From: Arthrobacter sp. B6
Lineage (GTDB): Bacteria > Actinomycetota > Actinomycetes > Actinomycetales > Micrococcaceae
Direction: 5' to 3'
Length of the DNA stretch: 64,000 nt
NCBI RefSeq assembly: GCF_001663775.1
Contig: NZ_KV467168.1
Span: 1,347,408-1,411,407, forward strand
The translations under genes and the position numbers were made by a program. The notes beneath the pieces are model-generated. The model was not told the DNA's origin, did not search any database, and saw only the letters and a program-made list of their open reading frames with translations. Below are positions 24,472 to 33,527 of the stretch, one piece after another (the first letter of the stretch is position 1; each line of letters begins with the position of its first letter).

Positions 24472-25884
24472 TCAGTCGATGAGCACCGACTGCTTGGCGG
24501 GCTCGGAAGACTCGACAACCGGCGAAACCTTCCCCGACCGGTGATTCAGCCAGCACCCCACCGCCAAAACCGCGACGAGGCCGAAGGTGCTCAGGAGCTG
24601 GGGCCGGGAATCCTCACCGATGAAGCCCACCGTGAAGATCGCCGCAAGGATGAGCAGGCCAAAGCACGTGAGCCAGGGGAACCCGGGCATCCGTAGCGGA
24701 AGCTCCGTTCCCTCCCGGTCGGCGCGGAGCCGCAGGGCGAGCTGGGCGAGCAGCGCGGACGTCCACACCAGCAGGCAGGTGGAGCCGACGATGTTCAGAA
24801 GGACGCCAAGGACCATCTCGGGGAAAGCCAGCTCCAGCACCACCGTGACAACGCCGAAGGCAACACTGGCCAGGACTGCGACCACCGGGACCCGCGCCTT
24901 GGACACCGAGGCGAGCAAGCGTGGTGCTTCACCTCGCTCGGCGAGGGAGTACGCCATCCGGGAGGCACCGTAGAGGTTGGCGTTGAGGGCGGAAAGCAGT
25001 GCCGCGACGGCTACCAGGGTGATGGCGGTGGCAGCACCGGGCATCCCGGCGGCGTCCAATACCGCGGCGAAGGGGCTCTTCAGCCCCTCAGAACCTACGG
25101 GAACCACGGCCGCGATAATGAAGATCGCACCGATGTAGAAGACCAGGATGCGCCACAGCACCGTGCGGACTGCCTTCTGTACGCTCCGGGCCGGCTCCGC
25201 GGTCTCAGCTGCAGCTACGGATACGATCTCGGTGCCGCCGAACGCGAACGCCACCACAAAGAGTGCCGTGGCAATGCCGGCGAAACCGCTCGGCGCAAAG
25301 CCCTCGCCCATGAAGTTGGACAGGCCCGGCGACTGGACGCCCGGCACCCAGCCGAACAGCAGGGCAGCGCCCACAGCCAGGAACGCGACGATCGCCGCCA
25401 CCTTGAGCAGGGCGAACCAGAACTCGAATTCACCGAAGTTTTTCACACTGGTGAGGTTCACAGCGGTAAGCACCACGATGAATATGAAGGCCATGAGCCA
25501 CACCGGCAGCGCGGGGAAGATGGTGGCAAGCAGCCCTGCCGCGCCGAGCGCTTCCGCCGCGATGACCACCACGAGCTGGATCCACCAGAGCCAGCCCACC
25601 GTGGCGCCGGCTACCGGCCCGTAGGCCTTGGCGGTGTAGACGGAGAAGGCGCCGCTGTCCGGGTTGGCGGCGGCCATCTCGCCCAGGGCCCACATCACCA
25701 GGATAATGAGGGTGCCGGCCACGAGGTAGGAAATCAGCACGGCCGGGCCGGCAGCCTGGATGCCGGCGCCGGAGCCGATGAAAAGGCCCGCGCCGATGGC
25801 GCTTCCGAGCCCCATCATGGTGAGCTGGCGGGGTTTGAGTGCGGCGCCGAGGGCGCGGCCAGACGTCTTTGTCTGTTGTTCCAT
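24472..25884 (-). CDS. Amino acid permease (APC superfamily, AAT group)
   Basis: The 470-residue protein has about 12 membrane segments and the AAT-group start KPRQLTMMGLGSAIGAGLFIGSGAGI near residues 17-42, plus FGGTEIVSVAAAETAEPARSVQKA near 215-238. This group includes GABA, proline, lysine and aromatic amino-acid importers driven by protons. It is the second gene of a unit with the HisC-type aminotransferase, 53 bp downstream of it. The context with an Lrp/AsnC regulator and a thiamine-diphosphate enzyme suggests an aromatic or branched amino-acid substrate, by inference. Confidence 0.88.
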   Translation of the reverse strand: MEQQTKTSGRALGAALKPRQLTMMGLGSAIGAGLFIGSGAGIQAAGPAVLISYLVAGTLIILVMWALGEMAAANPDSGAFSVYTAKAYGPVAGATVGWLWWIQLVVVIAAEALGAAGLLATIFPALPVWLMAFIFIVVLTAVNLTSVKNFGEFEFWFALLKVAAIVAFLAVGAALLFGWVPGVQSPGLSNFMGEGFAPSGFAGIATALFVVAFAFGGTEIVSVAAAETAEPARSVQKAVRTVLWRILVFYIGAIFIIAAVVPVGSEGLKSPFAAVLDAAGMPGAATAITLVAVAALLSALNANLYGASRMAYSLAERGEAPRLLASVSKARVPVVAVLASVAFGVVTVVLELAFPEMVLGVLLNIVGSTCLLVWTSALLAQLALRLRADREGTELPLRMPGFPWLTCFGLLILAAIFTVGFIGEDSRPQLLSTFGLVAVLAVGCWLNHRSGKVSPVVESSEPAKQSVLID

Positions 25885-25937
25885 GGGGATTCCTCTGGTT
25901 ATAGGTGGAACGGATTGGGTTTGAGGGTCAAAGAGTT

Positions 25938-27035
25938 TCAGGCCGTGTGGGCTTCCAGGAGCCGGAGCACGCGGTCGTTGGAGGCGGGGTCCGCAACGGT
26001 GATCCGCACGCCGTCGTCCTGGTACGCCCGGACCAGGATGCCGGCGCGGTCAAACGCGTCCACCAGCCTCGCCCGGAGCTCGTCATCGGCACGGATCCAC
26101 AGGAAATTGCCCTGGCTCGTCTGCAGTTTCCAGCCCTGGGCTTCCAGCTGCGCGGCCATCCGGGCGCGCTCCTGTTTGACCGCAGCCACCCGCGCTTCCA
26201 TCTCCTCCCCCGCGTCCAGCGACGCGATGGCAGCCTTCTGGGCGAGCGCGCTCACGGAGAAGGGAAGGGCGGTCCGGCGCAGTCCCTCGGCGATGGCCGG
26301 CGCCGCCACGGCGTATCCCACGCGCAGGCCGGCGAGCCCGTAGGCCTTCGAGAAGGTGCGCAGGATGCAGACGTTCGGGTACCGGCGGTAGAGCGCCAGC
26401 GAATCGGGGCCGCTGCCCGCTTCGGCGTATTCCACGTAGGCCTCGTCGATCACCACGAGGATGTCCGAGCGGACGGACTGCAGGAAGGCCTCGATCCGGT
26501 CATGGCTGATCGGCACACCGGTCGGATTGTTGGGCGTGCAAAGCAGGATCACCTTCGTACGGGCAGTGACGGCCTCTGCCATGGCAACGAGGTCGTGGCC
26601 CTCGGCGGCGTCCAGCGGAACGCGGACCGGCCGGGCGCCTGCCAGCTCAACCAGGATGGGGTAGGCCTCGAACGAGCGCCACGCGAAAATCACGTCATCC
26701 CCGGCATCGCAAAGCCCAGTGATGATCTGCTGGAGGACGCCCACGCTGCCGGGTCCCACCGCCACCTCTTCGGCCGTGACGCCCAGGTGGCGGGCAATCC
26801 GTTCCCGGAGTTCGACGGCGGCACTGTCCGGGTAGCGGTTCATCGTACCGGCCGCTGCGGCCACCGCAGCGGTGGCTGCGGGCAGTGGTTCGTAGTGGCT
26901 TTCGTTGCTGGCGAGGGCTGCGATGTCCGTGCCGGCGCTGCGCCGGCCCGGGACGTAAGGCGGGAGGCCGGCCACCGCGCCGCGAAGGGTGGGGAGCGCG
27001 GTGTCCGGCGCGGTCAGGAGTTGATCACGGGTCAT
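25938..27035 (-). CDS. HisC-type aminotransferase (PLP, fold type I)
   Basis: The 365-residue product matches histidinol-phosphate/aromatic aminotransferases. It has ASNESHYEP near 46-54, PNNPTGVPI for PLP and substrate binding, VVIDEAYVEYAE, and the PLP lysine in RTFSKAYGLAGLRVGYA. No histidine biosynthesis genes are nearby; the neighbours are a permease, an Lrp regulator and a decarboxylase-like enzyme. It is therefore more likely a catabolic or aromatic amino-acid aminotransferase than a biosynthetic HisC. It is the head of a minus-strand unit and faces the Lrp gene across a 93-bp promoter region. Confidence 0.87.
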   Translation of the reverse strand: MTRDQLLTAPDTALPTLRGAVAGLPPYVPGRRSAGTDIAALASNESHYEPLPAATAAVAAAAGTMNRYPDSAAVELRERIARHLGVTAEEVAVGPGSVGVLQQIITGLCDAGDDVIFAWRSFEAYPILVELAGARPVRVPLDAAEGHDLVAMAEAVTARTKVILLCTPNNPTGVPISHDRIEAFLQSVRSDILVVIDEAYVEYAEAGSGPDSLALYRRYPNVCILRTFSKAYGLAGLRVGYAVAAPAIAEGLRRTALPFSVSALAQKAAIASLDAGEEMEARVAAVKQERARMAAQLEAQGWKLQTSQGNFLWIRADDELRARLVDAFDRAGILVRAYQDDGVRITVADPASNDRVLRLLEAHTA

Positions 27036-27128
27036 GAGGACCGATCATGGATGTGACCCGGCGCACAATGCAAGATACCCTCAACCCATTGGGACTTCTG
27101 CTCAACTTCTACTGACTGTGGTGAAAAT

Positions 27129-27632
27129 ATGACCATTCAGAACTCTCGCACCCTGGATTCCCTCGACGGCAGGATCATCCTCGCTCTGGACAAGGACCCG
27201 GAAGCCAGCGCGCTGGCACTCTCCCGGACGCTCGGCGTCGCACGGAACACGGTCCACGCCCGGCTGGCACGGCTCGAGCGCAGCGGCGCCCTCCGCTCCT
27301 TCAGCCGGAGGCTGGATCCCGCCGCGCTTGGCTATGACCTGATGGCCTTCCTTTCGCTGGCCATCAGCCAGACGCGGACCGGCGCGGTGGAAGACGGGCT
27401 CGCCGCGATTCCCGAGGTCATCGAAGTGCACGCCACCACCGGGGACGCGGACCTCATGGCCAAGGTGGTGGCACGCAGTACCGCCGATCTCTACCGCATC
27501 ACCAACCAGATCCTGGAAATCGAGGGGATCCAGCGGACCAGCACGGCCATTTCCGTGCTGGAACTCATGCCGCCCCGCTACGACGGCCTCCTCAGCCGGC
27601 TGTCGGAGCAGGAATCCCGGCCTTCCAACTAA
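27129..27632 (+). CDS. Lrp/AsnC-family transcriptional regulator
   Basis: The 167-residue protein has an N-terminal winged helix (LDGRIILALDKDPEASALALSRTLGVARNTVHARLARLE). A C-terminal RAM ligand-binding domain follows, with VEDGLAAIPEVIEVHATTGDADLMAKVVA. Such regulators sense amino acids and usually control the genes beside them. It is divergent from the aminotransferase-permease unit and 120 bp upstream of the thiamine-diphosphate enzyme, so it probably controls both. Confidence 0.9.
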   Translation: MTIQNSRTLDSLDGRIILALDKDPEASALALSRTLGVARNTVHARLARLERSGALRSFSRRLDPAALGYDLMAFLSLAISQTRTGAVEDGLAAIPEVIEVHATTGDADLMAKVVARSTADLYRITNQILEIEGIQRTSTAISVLELMPPRYDGLLSRLSEQESRPSN

Positions 27633-27752
27633 CTAGGAGTGATGCGCGCCACTGGTGGGCATATTGTCAGTTGGTATCCCATTCCACTGCCAAATATCCC
27701 AATACGAATCCGCTCTATTGCTAATCCAAATAGCAACCCAGAAGATTCCTGC

Positions 27753-29438
27753 ATGACTTCACTTACCGTCTCCGGCCGCGTGGCGCAGGTTCTCAGCAGC
27801 TACCTCAGCGATGTCTTCGGCGTCATGGGCAACGGAAACGTCCACTTCCTGGACGCCGCGGAAAAGCTGGGCCTCCGCTTCTCCCCTGTCCGCCATGAAG
27901 GCGCCGCCATTGCCGCGGCCGACGCCTACTACCGGACCTCAGGACGTCTCGCAGCAGGCACCACCACCTACGGCCCCGGCTACACCAACGCACTCACCGC
28001 CCTCGCCGAGGCGGTTCAGGCCCAGATCCCCGCTGTGCTGGTCACCGGGGACGCCCCGAGCAGCGGTGCCCGGCCCTGGGACGTGGACCAGGCGGCAATC
28101 GCCGCAGGCCTTGGAGCGGCGACGTTCACCGTCACCCGCGAAGCCGCGGGCTCCATCACCCGGCAGGCGGTGGAGTACGCACTCACCAAGCGGACCGCCG
28201 TCGTCATTGCCATTCCCTACGACCTCGCGGCACTCGAGGCTGCGGAAGAAGAGCTTCCCGAGCCGTCGGCACCCGCGGTGAGTGACGACGTCGACGGCGG
28301 CCTTGGGCAGGCAGCCCGCCTGCTCGCCGGGGCGAAGCGGCCGCTGATCCTCGCCGGCCGCGGTGCGCATCTCGCCGGAGCCGGCCCGGAGCTCCGGGAG
28401 CTCGCCGACCGCTTGGGCGCCCTGACCGCCGGAACCGCACTGGCGCTCAACCTCCTGCAGGGCGAGGGGTACCTCGGCGTCGCGGGCGGCTTCGGCACGG
28501 ACACCGCGGCCGGACTCATGGGTGAGGCCGATGTGGTCCTGGTGGCCGGGGCCAGCCTGACCCCCTTCACCATGCGCTTCGGGCACCTGCTCGGCCCGGA
28601 CAGCACGGTCATCCAGATCGACACCGCCCTGCAGCCCACGAACCCCCGCGTGGACATGTTCGTCAGCGCGGACGTGAAGTCTGCTGCGGGCCGACTCCTC
28701 CGGATCCTGGATGGCCAGGCCTCGCCGGAAGCCCGGCTCACGGAACCCAGAGCAGAGGCCTGGCGCGCGGAAGCCCGCAAGCGCCTGGCCGACGGACCGG
28801 CCCACCAGGCAGGATCCGCGGAGACCCCGGACGGCCGGCTGGACCCGCGCTCCCTTGCCACGGCACTGGATGCCATCCTTCCGGAGCGCCGCACGGTGGT
28901 CCAGGACGGAGGGCACTTCATGGGCTGGGCACCCATGTACTGGCGCATCCCGCGGCCCCAGGACCTGGTCATGGTGGGCACCGCCTACCAGACCATCGGG
29001 CTGGGCCTTGCGAGCGCAGTCGGGGCGGCCCGCGCGGTGGAGGACGGCCGCACCCTGGTGCTGGCCTCCGGCGACGGCGGTTTCCTGATGGGCCTGCCGG
29101 ACCTCGAGTCGCTGATCGGTACGGCAAGCAGCGCCGTCGTCGTGATCTACAACGATGCCGCCTACGGAGCCGAAATCCACCAGTACGGCTCCCAGGGACT
29201 GACCGAAAAGCCCATGCTGATCCCCGAGGTGGACTTCAGCGGCATCGCCCGCGCGCTCGGTGCGAAGTCGGCGATCATCCGGTCACTGGCGGACCTTGCC
29301 AGCCTTCAGGAGTGGATCGACGCCGGCGCCAAGGGAACCTTCGTGGCCGACTGCCGGATCACCTCAAGCGTCCGGGCGCCGTGGATGAGCGAGTGGATGA
29401 AGGCCAAGCAGGAGGCGAAGGCGGCGGTGGCTGGGTAG
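27753..29438 (+). CDS. Thiamine-diphosphate-dependent enzyme (acetolactate synthase/2-oxoacid decarboxylase-like)
   Basis: The 561-residue protein has three TPP-enzyme domains. In the N-terminal PYR domain VRHEGAAIAAADAYYRTSG holds the catalytic Glu. The central domain includes KRPLILAGRGAH, and the C-terminal PP domain has the cofactor motif ASGDGGFLMGLPDLESL to YNDAAYG. The family includes acetolactate synthase, benzoylformate, indolepyruvate and phenylpyruvate decarboxylases. With an aminotransferase next door, conversion of a 2-oxo acid made from an amino acid is likely, but the substrate is not shown. The ATG at 27753 is chosen because the longer frame begins in the AT-rich leader, which lacks coding character. 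Confidence 0.88.
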   Translation: MTSLTVSGRVAQVLSSYLSDVFGVMGNGNVHFLDAAEKLGLRFSPVRHEGAAIAAADAYYRTSGRLAAGTTTYGPGYTNALTALAEAVQAQIPAVLVTGDAPSSGARPWDVDQAAIAAGLGAATFTVTREAAGSITRQAVEYALTKRTAVVIAIPYDLAALEAAEEELPEPSAPAVSDDVDGGLGQAARLLAGAKRPLILAGRGAHLAGAGPELRELADRLGALTAGTALALNLLQGEGYLGVAGGFGTDTAAGLMGEADVVLVAGASLTPFTMRFGHLLGPDSTVIQIDTALQPTNPRVDMFVSADVKSAAGRLLRILDGQASPEARLTEPRAEAWRAEARKRLADGPAHQAGSAETPDGRLDPRSLATALDAILPERRTVVQDGGHFMGWAPMYWRIPRPQDLVMVGTAYQTIGLGLASAVGAARAVEDGRTLVLASGDGGFLMGLPDLESLIGTASSAVVVIYNDAAYGAEIHQYGSQGLTEKPMLIPEVDFSGIARALGAKSAIIRSLADLASLQEWIDAGAKGTFVADCRITSSVRAPWMSEWMKAKQEAKAAVAG

Positions 29439-29474
29439 GCGGGCTAACCTAGCCAGCTGCACGCCGCTGCAGCT

Positions 29475-29512
29475 GCCCGGGTCTAGGGCCGGAGTCACTC
29501 CCCGACCCGGGC
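29475..29512 (+). terminator. Terminator-like hairpin after the TPP enzyme gene
   Basis: GCCCGGGTC (29475-29483) pairs perfectly with GACCCGGGC (29504-29512) over a 20-base loop. It follows the TPP gene stop by about 37 bp and is directly followed by GCCGCCGTCGTA (29513-29524), an element seen after several other genes here. Confidence 0.6.
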
Positions 29513-29632
29513 GCCGCCGTCGTAAATGGTCTCCGTCGGAAAGCTAACTGCCTTAGTAGCTCGTACGCGCGCATCTTCCATGAGTCAACGCGGGCCATTG
29601 ACACCGGCACTACATGGTGCGAAGCTCCGCTC

Positions 29633-30319
29633 GTGACGCAGAAGGTGCCGACCGCGAATCCGCGGCTCGTGCGTCGTACCGCGGTGGCGATCGGCGTGCT
29701 GGTCACCATCGTGATGGTGTTCGCGGCGATCCGTGTGGCGATCGACTGGCCGAACATCGTCGCTGGGACCACACCGGGCGATGACGACTTCGCCGAGCGG
29801 TACGTCGCCTACCCGTGGCTGGCCTACCTTCATATCGCGCCGGGTGTCGTCTACCTCCTGGGAGCGCCGTTGCAACTGTCGCGGCGGTTCCGTACCCGCC
29901 ACTACGGCGTGCACCGGCGGCTCGGGCGGATACTTCTCACCTGCGCGCTTATCTCCGGGCTGTTCGCCTTCCTCTTCGGCGTGCCCCACGCCTGGGGAGG
30001 CGCACCAGAAGCCGTCGCGACCGTGCTGTTCGGCTGCTGGTTCCTGACCTGCCTCGTCCTCGCGTTCCGGGCGATCCGGCATGATGACGTACGGCAGCAC
30101 AGGCGCTGGATGATTCGCGCGTTCACCGTCGGTGTCGCGGTCGGCACCATCAGGATCTGGGTTGGGATCTTCGAGGGCGTCGAGCAAGCAATCTCCCGTG
30201 GGACGACTCCGGGTGCCCCGGACCCCACGATGTTCGGCATCGCTTTCTGGCTGGCGTTCACCATGCACGTCGCCCTCGGCGAGTGGTGGTTGCGCCGCAC
30301 TCCCGCCCTGACCGGCTGA
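29633..30319 (+). CDS. DUF2306-type membrane protein
   Basis: The 228-residue protein (GTG start) has six or seven predicted membrane helices and the features of DUF2306: HIAPGVVYLLGAPLQLSRRFRTRHYGVHRRLGRI near 73-106 and HDDVRQHRRWMIRAF near 148-162. The conserved histidines in these loops are typical of the family and may bind heme or a metal, which is unproven. It is a single-gene unit. Confidence 0.78.
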   Translation: MTQKVPTANPRLVRRTAVAIGVLVTIVMVFAAIRVAIDWPNIVAGTTPGDDDFAERYVAYPWLAYLHIAPGVVYLLGAPLQLSRRFRTRHYGVHRRLGRILLTCALISGLFAFLFGVPHAWGGAPEAVATVLFGCWFLTCLVLAFRAIRHDDVRQHRRWMIRAFTVGVAVGTIRIWVGIFEGVEQAISRGTTPGAPDPTMFGIAFWLAFTMHVALGEWWLRRTPALTG

Positions 30320-30551
30320 CTGGCCTATTCGCCAGGGGAACACCTCGGTCGTGATCAGGAAGCCGCACGAAAGGTGTCTCAGGACACGGACCAGGTCATA
30401 CGGTGCCTGTGCCAGCGGGGCCGTGGGCCCTACATATCCGGCTCATCGCAGTTGAGGGTGTAGCATCCAAAATGGTGTGCCGGGAAGCCTGGTCGGCGGC
30501 GATGCCGCCCCGCCTCTGGGCGGCAAGGGAATCCGTCTAAAGGAGCCTGCC

Positions 30552-31835
30552 ATGCATGTCTTGATCATGTCGTTCGGGACCCGCGGCGACATTCAGCCCT
30601 ACGCCGCCCTCGCCGGTGCACTTGCCCGCGCGGGGCACGACGTCACCCTCGCTGTCCCTGCGGGATTCGCAGATCTCGTGCCACGCGACGGCCCCGGGAC
30701 CATCAGGCACCAGCCCGCCGGCTCCGCCATGCTGCGCCTTGTTCAGGAAATCATGCCTGAGCTGAGCGGTCCCCGGGATGCATTGCGGACACTGGGGATC
30801 ATGACCTCCGCGATGCGCGAGCTGAACGCGGAGTGCTGGGCTGCCGCCCAGGCGGCGCGCCCCGACGTCGTCGTGTACCACCCCAAGTGTCTTGCCGGGC
30901 CGCACATCGCCGAGGCGCTGGGGGTGCCCGGCGTGCTTTCCCTCCCGTTGCCATTCTTCACCCCGACGCGTGCGCATGCCATGCCGTTCTTCGGCGGCGC
31001 CTCCTTCGGGGCGTTGGGAAACCGCGCCTCCTACGCGTTCCGGAGGATGAGTGGGGCCATCTACGGCGGCATGATCAACAACTTCCGGCGCGAGGTCGGC
31101 CTGGGTCCCGTCCGCCGTCTCGCCGACCCGCTCAGGAATGCGGACGGCAGTCCGGTCCACATCCTGTACCCCTACAGCAGGCACGTTGTGCCTGTCCCCG
31201 AGGACTACCCGCCTTCGGCCCACGTCACCGGCTACTGGTTTCTGGATCACAACGGCGACGACGATGACCGGGAGCTGCCCGCGCAACTGGTGGACTTCCT
31301 CGCAGCGGGCGAGCCTCCGGTCTATGTCGGGTTCGGCTCCATGGGCTTCGGCAAGGGAGCGAACGAGCGACGTGACGCCGTTCTGGCCGCACTGCGGGTT
31401 CATGGTCTACGCGGGATCGTCGCGACCGGGTGGGGCGGCATCGCCCCCGGCGAGGCCGGGACCGACGACGTCCTGGTCCTGGAGGGCGCACCCCACGAAT
31501 GGCTCTTCCCGCGTGTCGCGGCAGTCGTGCACCACGGCGGTGCGGGCTCGACGGCGGCCGGCATACGGGCAGGCCGGCCGACGCTGGTGGTACCGTTCCT
31601 TGGGGACCAGCCATTCTGGGGTGCGCGGGTCCATGCGCTCGGCATCGGACCCGCCCCGCTCCCGCCCAGGCAACTCGGCACAGCCCTGACCGAACGTCTG
31701 GGCGACCTCGTCCATACCGGCTCTTACGCCTCCCGTGCCAATGAGCTGGGCGCCGCAGTCCGCGCCGAAAACGGGCTCGCCGCCGGGGTCCATGCCCTGG
31801 AGCAGATCACCGGTGTTACTCCCGCGGACGAATAG
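30552..31835 (+). CDS. Glycosyltransferase family 1 (MGT/sterol-glucosyltransferase type)
   Basis: The 427-residue product has a GT-B fold. The N-terminal domain begins MHVLIMSFGTRGDIQPYAALAG. The C-terminal nucleotide-sugar domain includes PPVYVGFGSMGFG, APHEWLFPRVAAVVHHGGAGSTAAG and VVPFLGDQPFWGARV, the donor-binding signature of GT1 enzymes. These transfer a sugar from UDP- or TDP-sugars to lipids, sterols, macrolides or other small molecules. The start at 30552 follows AAAGGAG at good spacing. It stands alone, so the acceptor is unknown; self-resistance or lipid glycosylation are both possible. Confidence 0.88.
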   Translation: MHVLIMSFGTRGDIQPYAALAGALARAGHDVTLAVPAGFADLVPRDGPGTIRHQPAGSAMLRLVQEIMPELSGPRDALRTLGIMTSAMRELNAECWAAAQAARPDVVVYHPKCLAGPHIAEALGVPGVLSLPLPFFTPTRAHAMPFFGGASFGALGNRASYAFRRMSGAIYGGMINNFRREVGLGPVRRLADPLRNADGSPVHILYPYSRHVVPVPEDYPPSAHVTGYWFLDHNGDDDDRELPAQLVDFLAAGEPPVYVGFGSMGFGKGANERRDAVLAALRVHGLRGIVATGWGGIAPGEAGTDDVLVLEGAPHEWLFPRVAAVVHHGGAGSTAAGIRAGRPTLVVPFLGDQPFWGARVHALGIGPAPLPPRQLGTALTERLGDLVHTGSYASRANELGAAVRAENGLAAGVHALEQITGVTPADE

Positions 31836-31980
31836 ATCAGCCGATGACGGTCACCTGTCTGTTGGCGACCACGGCCGGTCCCGCCGTAATCACACGAGCC
31901 GGTAACGGCAACGAAGCCAGAAGGGACACCACTGGGCAGGTGACCGCCCCCGTCGTACTCCGCCGCTCGCAGATTTGCGG

Positions 31981-33186
31981 CTACCGGCGAACAAGCCGCC
32001 ACAGCGACGTGACCTCGGCCGAACGCGCCTCGAACAGAGGATCGTCGCGGTCCGATGCCTTCGGATGCGTAGGCCTGGTGTCCAGCCGTTCCGCCACCTT
32101 CAGCCCGGCGGCCCCGATGGCGCCCAGCAGATCGTCACGCGTCCGCAGGCCAAGGTGCTCGGCCAGGTCGGAGAGGACAAGCCAGGCCTCACCGTCTTGT
32201 TCTAGATGGTCGGGGAGTTCATTCAGGAAGCGGAACAGCATCCTGCTCCCCGGGTCGTAGACAGCGCTGTCCAGGGTGGAATGCGGCGTGGCCGGAATCC
32301 AGGGCGGGTTGCACACGATCAGGGGTGCCCGCCCGGGCGGGAACATGTCGGCCAGGACAGCCTCAGCACGGTCCTCGACGCCGAGGTTCCGGAAATTCTC
32401 AGCGGCGCAGGCGATTGCACGCGGTTCATTGTCCGTCGCCACCACGCGGCGGACGCCGCGGCGCGCGAGGACGGCAGCGAGCACCCCGGTGCCGGTTCCG
32501 ACGTCGAACGCCAGCGTGTCAGAGGGAAGCGCAGCGGCGGCCACGAGATCCACATACTCGCTCCGGGTGGGGAAGAACGTGCCGTAGTGCGGGTGGATGC
32601 GCCCCTGCAGGGCATCGACGTAGACACCCTTCCGCCGCCACTCGTGGGCGCCAATGGCCCCGACAAGCTCATGCAGCGACACAACGGACGGTTCGCCGAT
32701 ATCGCCGTACGCTTCAGCGGCCGCCTGCCGGATGTCCGGTGCGCGGCGCAGCGGCACCACCGGGCCCGGATCAAGGGGAATCAGCAGCAGGCCAAGAATG
32801 CGAGCACGGTGCGAGGCTGACTGGCGGTGCCGGTAGAACTTTTCGGCCGGAGTTGCCGCAACCTCTTTCTTTCCGGCGCCCATCCGCCGGTCCATGGCGT
32901 TGAGGATCTGCCGTGCGTTGTGGAAGTCACCGTGCCAGAGCATCGCGATCCCCTGTGACGCCATCCGGTTCGCATCATCGGCCGCGAGGGAGTCGGAGAC
33001 CACTTCGACGCGCGTCGGCGCCGGTCTGCCGTTCGCCGAACGCCACCGCGCGGTCATGGTCTTACCAGCCTCGAGCCAGGTCACGACGGCGGGATCATTT
33101 ACCGCAGCTGGGCCCGCGGGCTTGCGGACCGGCGTCGGGATTCCTGCGGGAGCTGGAGTGTCGGCAGTGATAAAGATCCATTCCAA
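31981..33186 (-). CDS. Class I SAM-dependent methyltransferase with NPPW motif (intact copy)
   Basis: The 401-residue protein has an uncharacterised N-terminal half and a C-terminal methyltransferase domain. That domain has SAM motif I FDVGTGTGVLAAVLAR, ATDNEPRAIACAAEN, and catalytic motif IV NPPWIPATP. The NPPW motif is typical of methylases acting on exocyclic or amide nitrogens, such as rRNA guanine-N2 (RsmC/RlmG) and release-factor glutamine (PrmC) enzymes. The longest frame starts with TTG at 33186, because a stop lies two codons upstream. The frameshifted paralogue at 15131-16485 shares the gene and its leader. It converges with the glycosyltransferase gene. Confidence 0.85.
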   Translation of the reverse strand: MEWIFITADTPAPAGIPTPVRKPAGPAAVNDPAVVTWLEAGKTMTARWRSANGRPAPTRVEVVSDSLAADDANRMASQGIAMLWHGDFHNARQILNAMDRRMGAGKKEVAATPAEKFYRHRQSASHRARILGLLLIPLDPGPVVPLRRAPDIRQAAAEAYGDIGEPSVVSLHELVGAIGAHEWRRKGVYVDALQGRIHPHYGTFFPTRSEYVDLVAAAALPSDTLAFDVGTGTGVLAAVLARRGVRRVVATDNEPRAIACAAENFRNLGVEDRAEAVLADMFPPGRAPLIVCNPPWIPATPHSTLDSAVYDPGSRMLFRFLNELPDHLEQDGEAWLVLSDLAEHLGLRTRDDLLGAIGAAGLKVAERLDTRPTHPKASDRDDPLFEARSAEVTSLWRLVRR

Positions 33187-33527
33187 GCGTCAGAGGAGCC
33201 GATCGGCGACTGACGATTGCGGCGGTGATCCACGACGTGGAAGGCGACGGCCCCAGATTCCGGACCGTCATCCGGCCGCGAACCGAGCGTGGTTGATGGC
33301 ACTTAGCCATCCAACCTGCATTGTCAGGATACAGGTGTGCCATGATCGCCACCCGCCGCCCGGCCATGTGAACCCCGGTCCCAGGTTGCCGCGGTTGGGT
33401 GCGGCGGGTGGGCCGTCCTGCTGAAACGGCCTAGCCTTGGAGCATCGGATCCAAGGCTCATCAGCTGTACTCAGGCTCCTGTTCCCGGAAACGTCCTTGA
33501 GCAGCACCCCCGGAAAGGTATGCACCC
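33187..33527. promoter_or_regulatory. Divergent intergenic region with shared methyltransferase leader
   Basis: This 341-bp region separates the methyltransferase from the ketopantoate-reductase-like gene. About 150 bp next to the methyltransferase is conserved in the degraded copy and ends with TTGTCAGGATACAGG (33321-33335). On the minus strand this includes TATCCT, which fits an actinobacterial -10 box, so a methyltransferase promoter with a long leader is plausible. The right side carries a ribosome site for the plus-strand gene and no further recognised signal. Confidence 0.4.

Noticed and set aside
27939-29180. A 413-codon minus-strand frame opposite the TPP enzyme
   Set aside because: The plus strand has all three TPP-enzyme domains; the minus frame shows no motif.
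31981-33186. DNA methyltransferase belonging to a restriction system
   Set aside because: The NPPW motif and small MTase core fit RNA/protein methylases of the RsmC/PrmC type, and no target-recognition domain or restriction gene is near.
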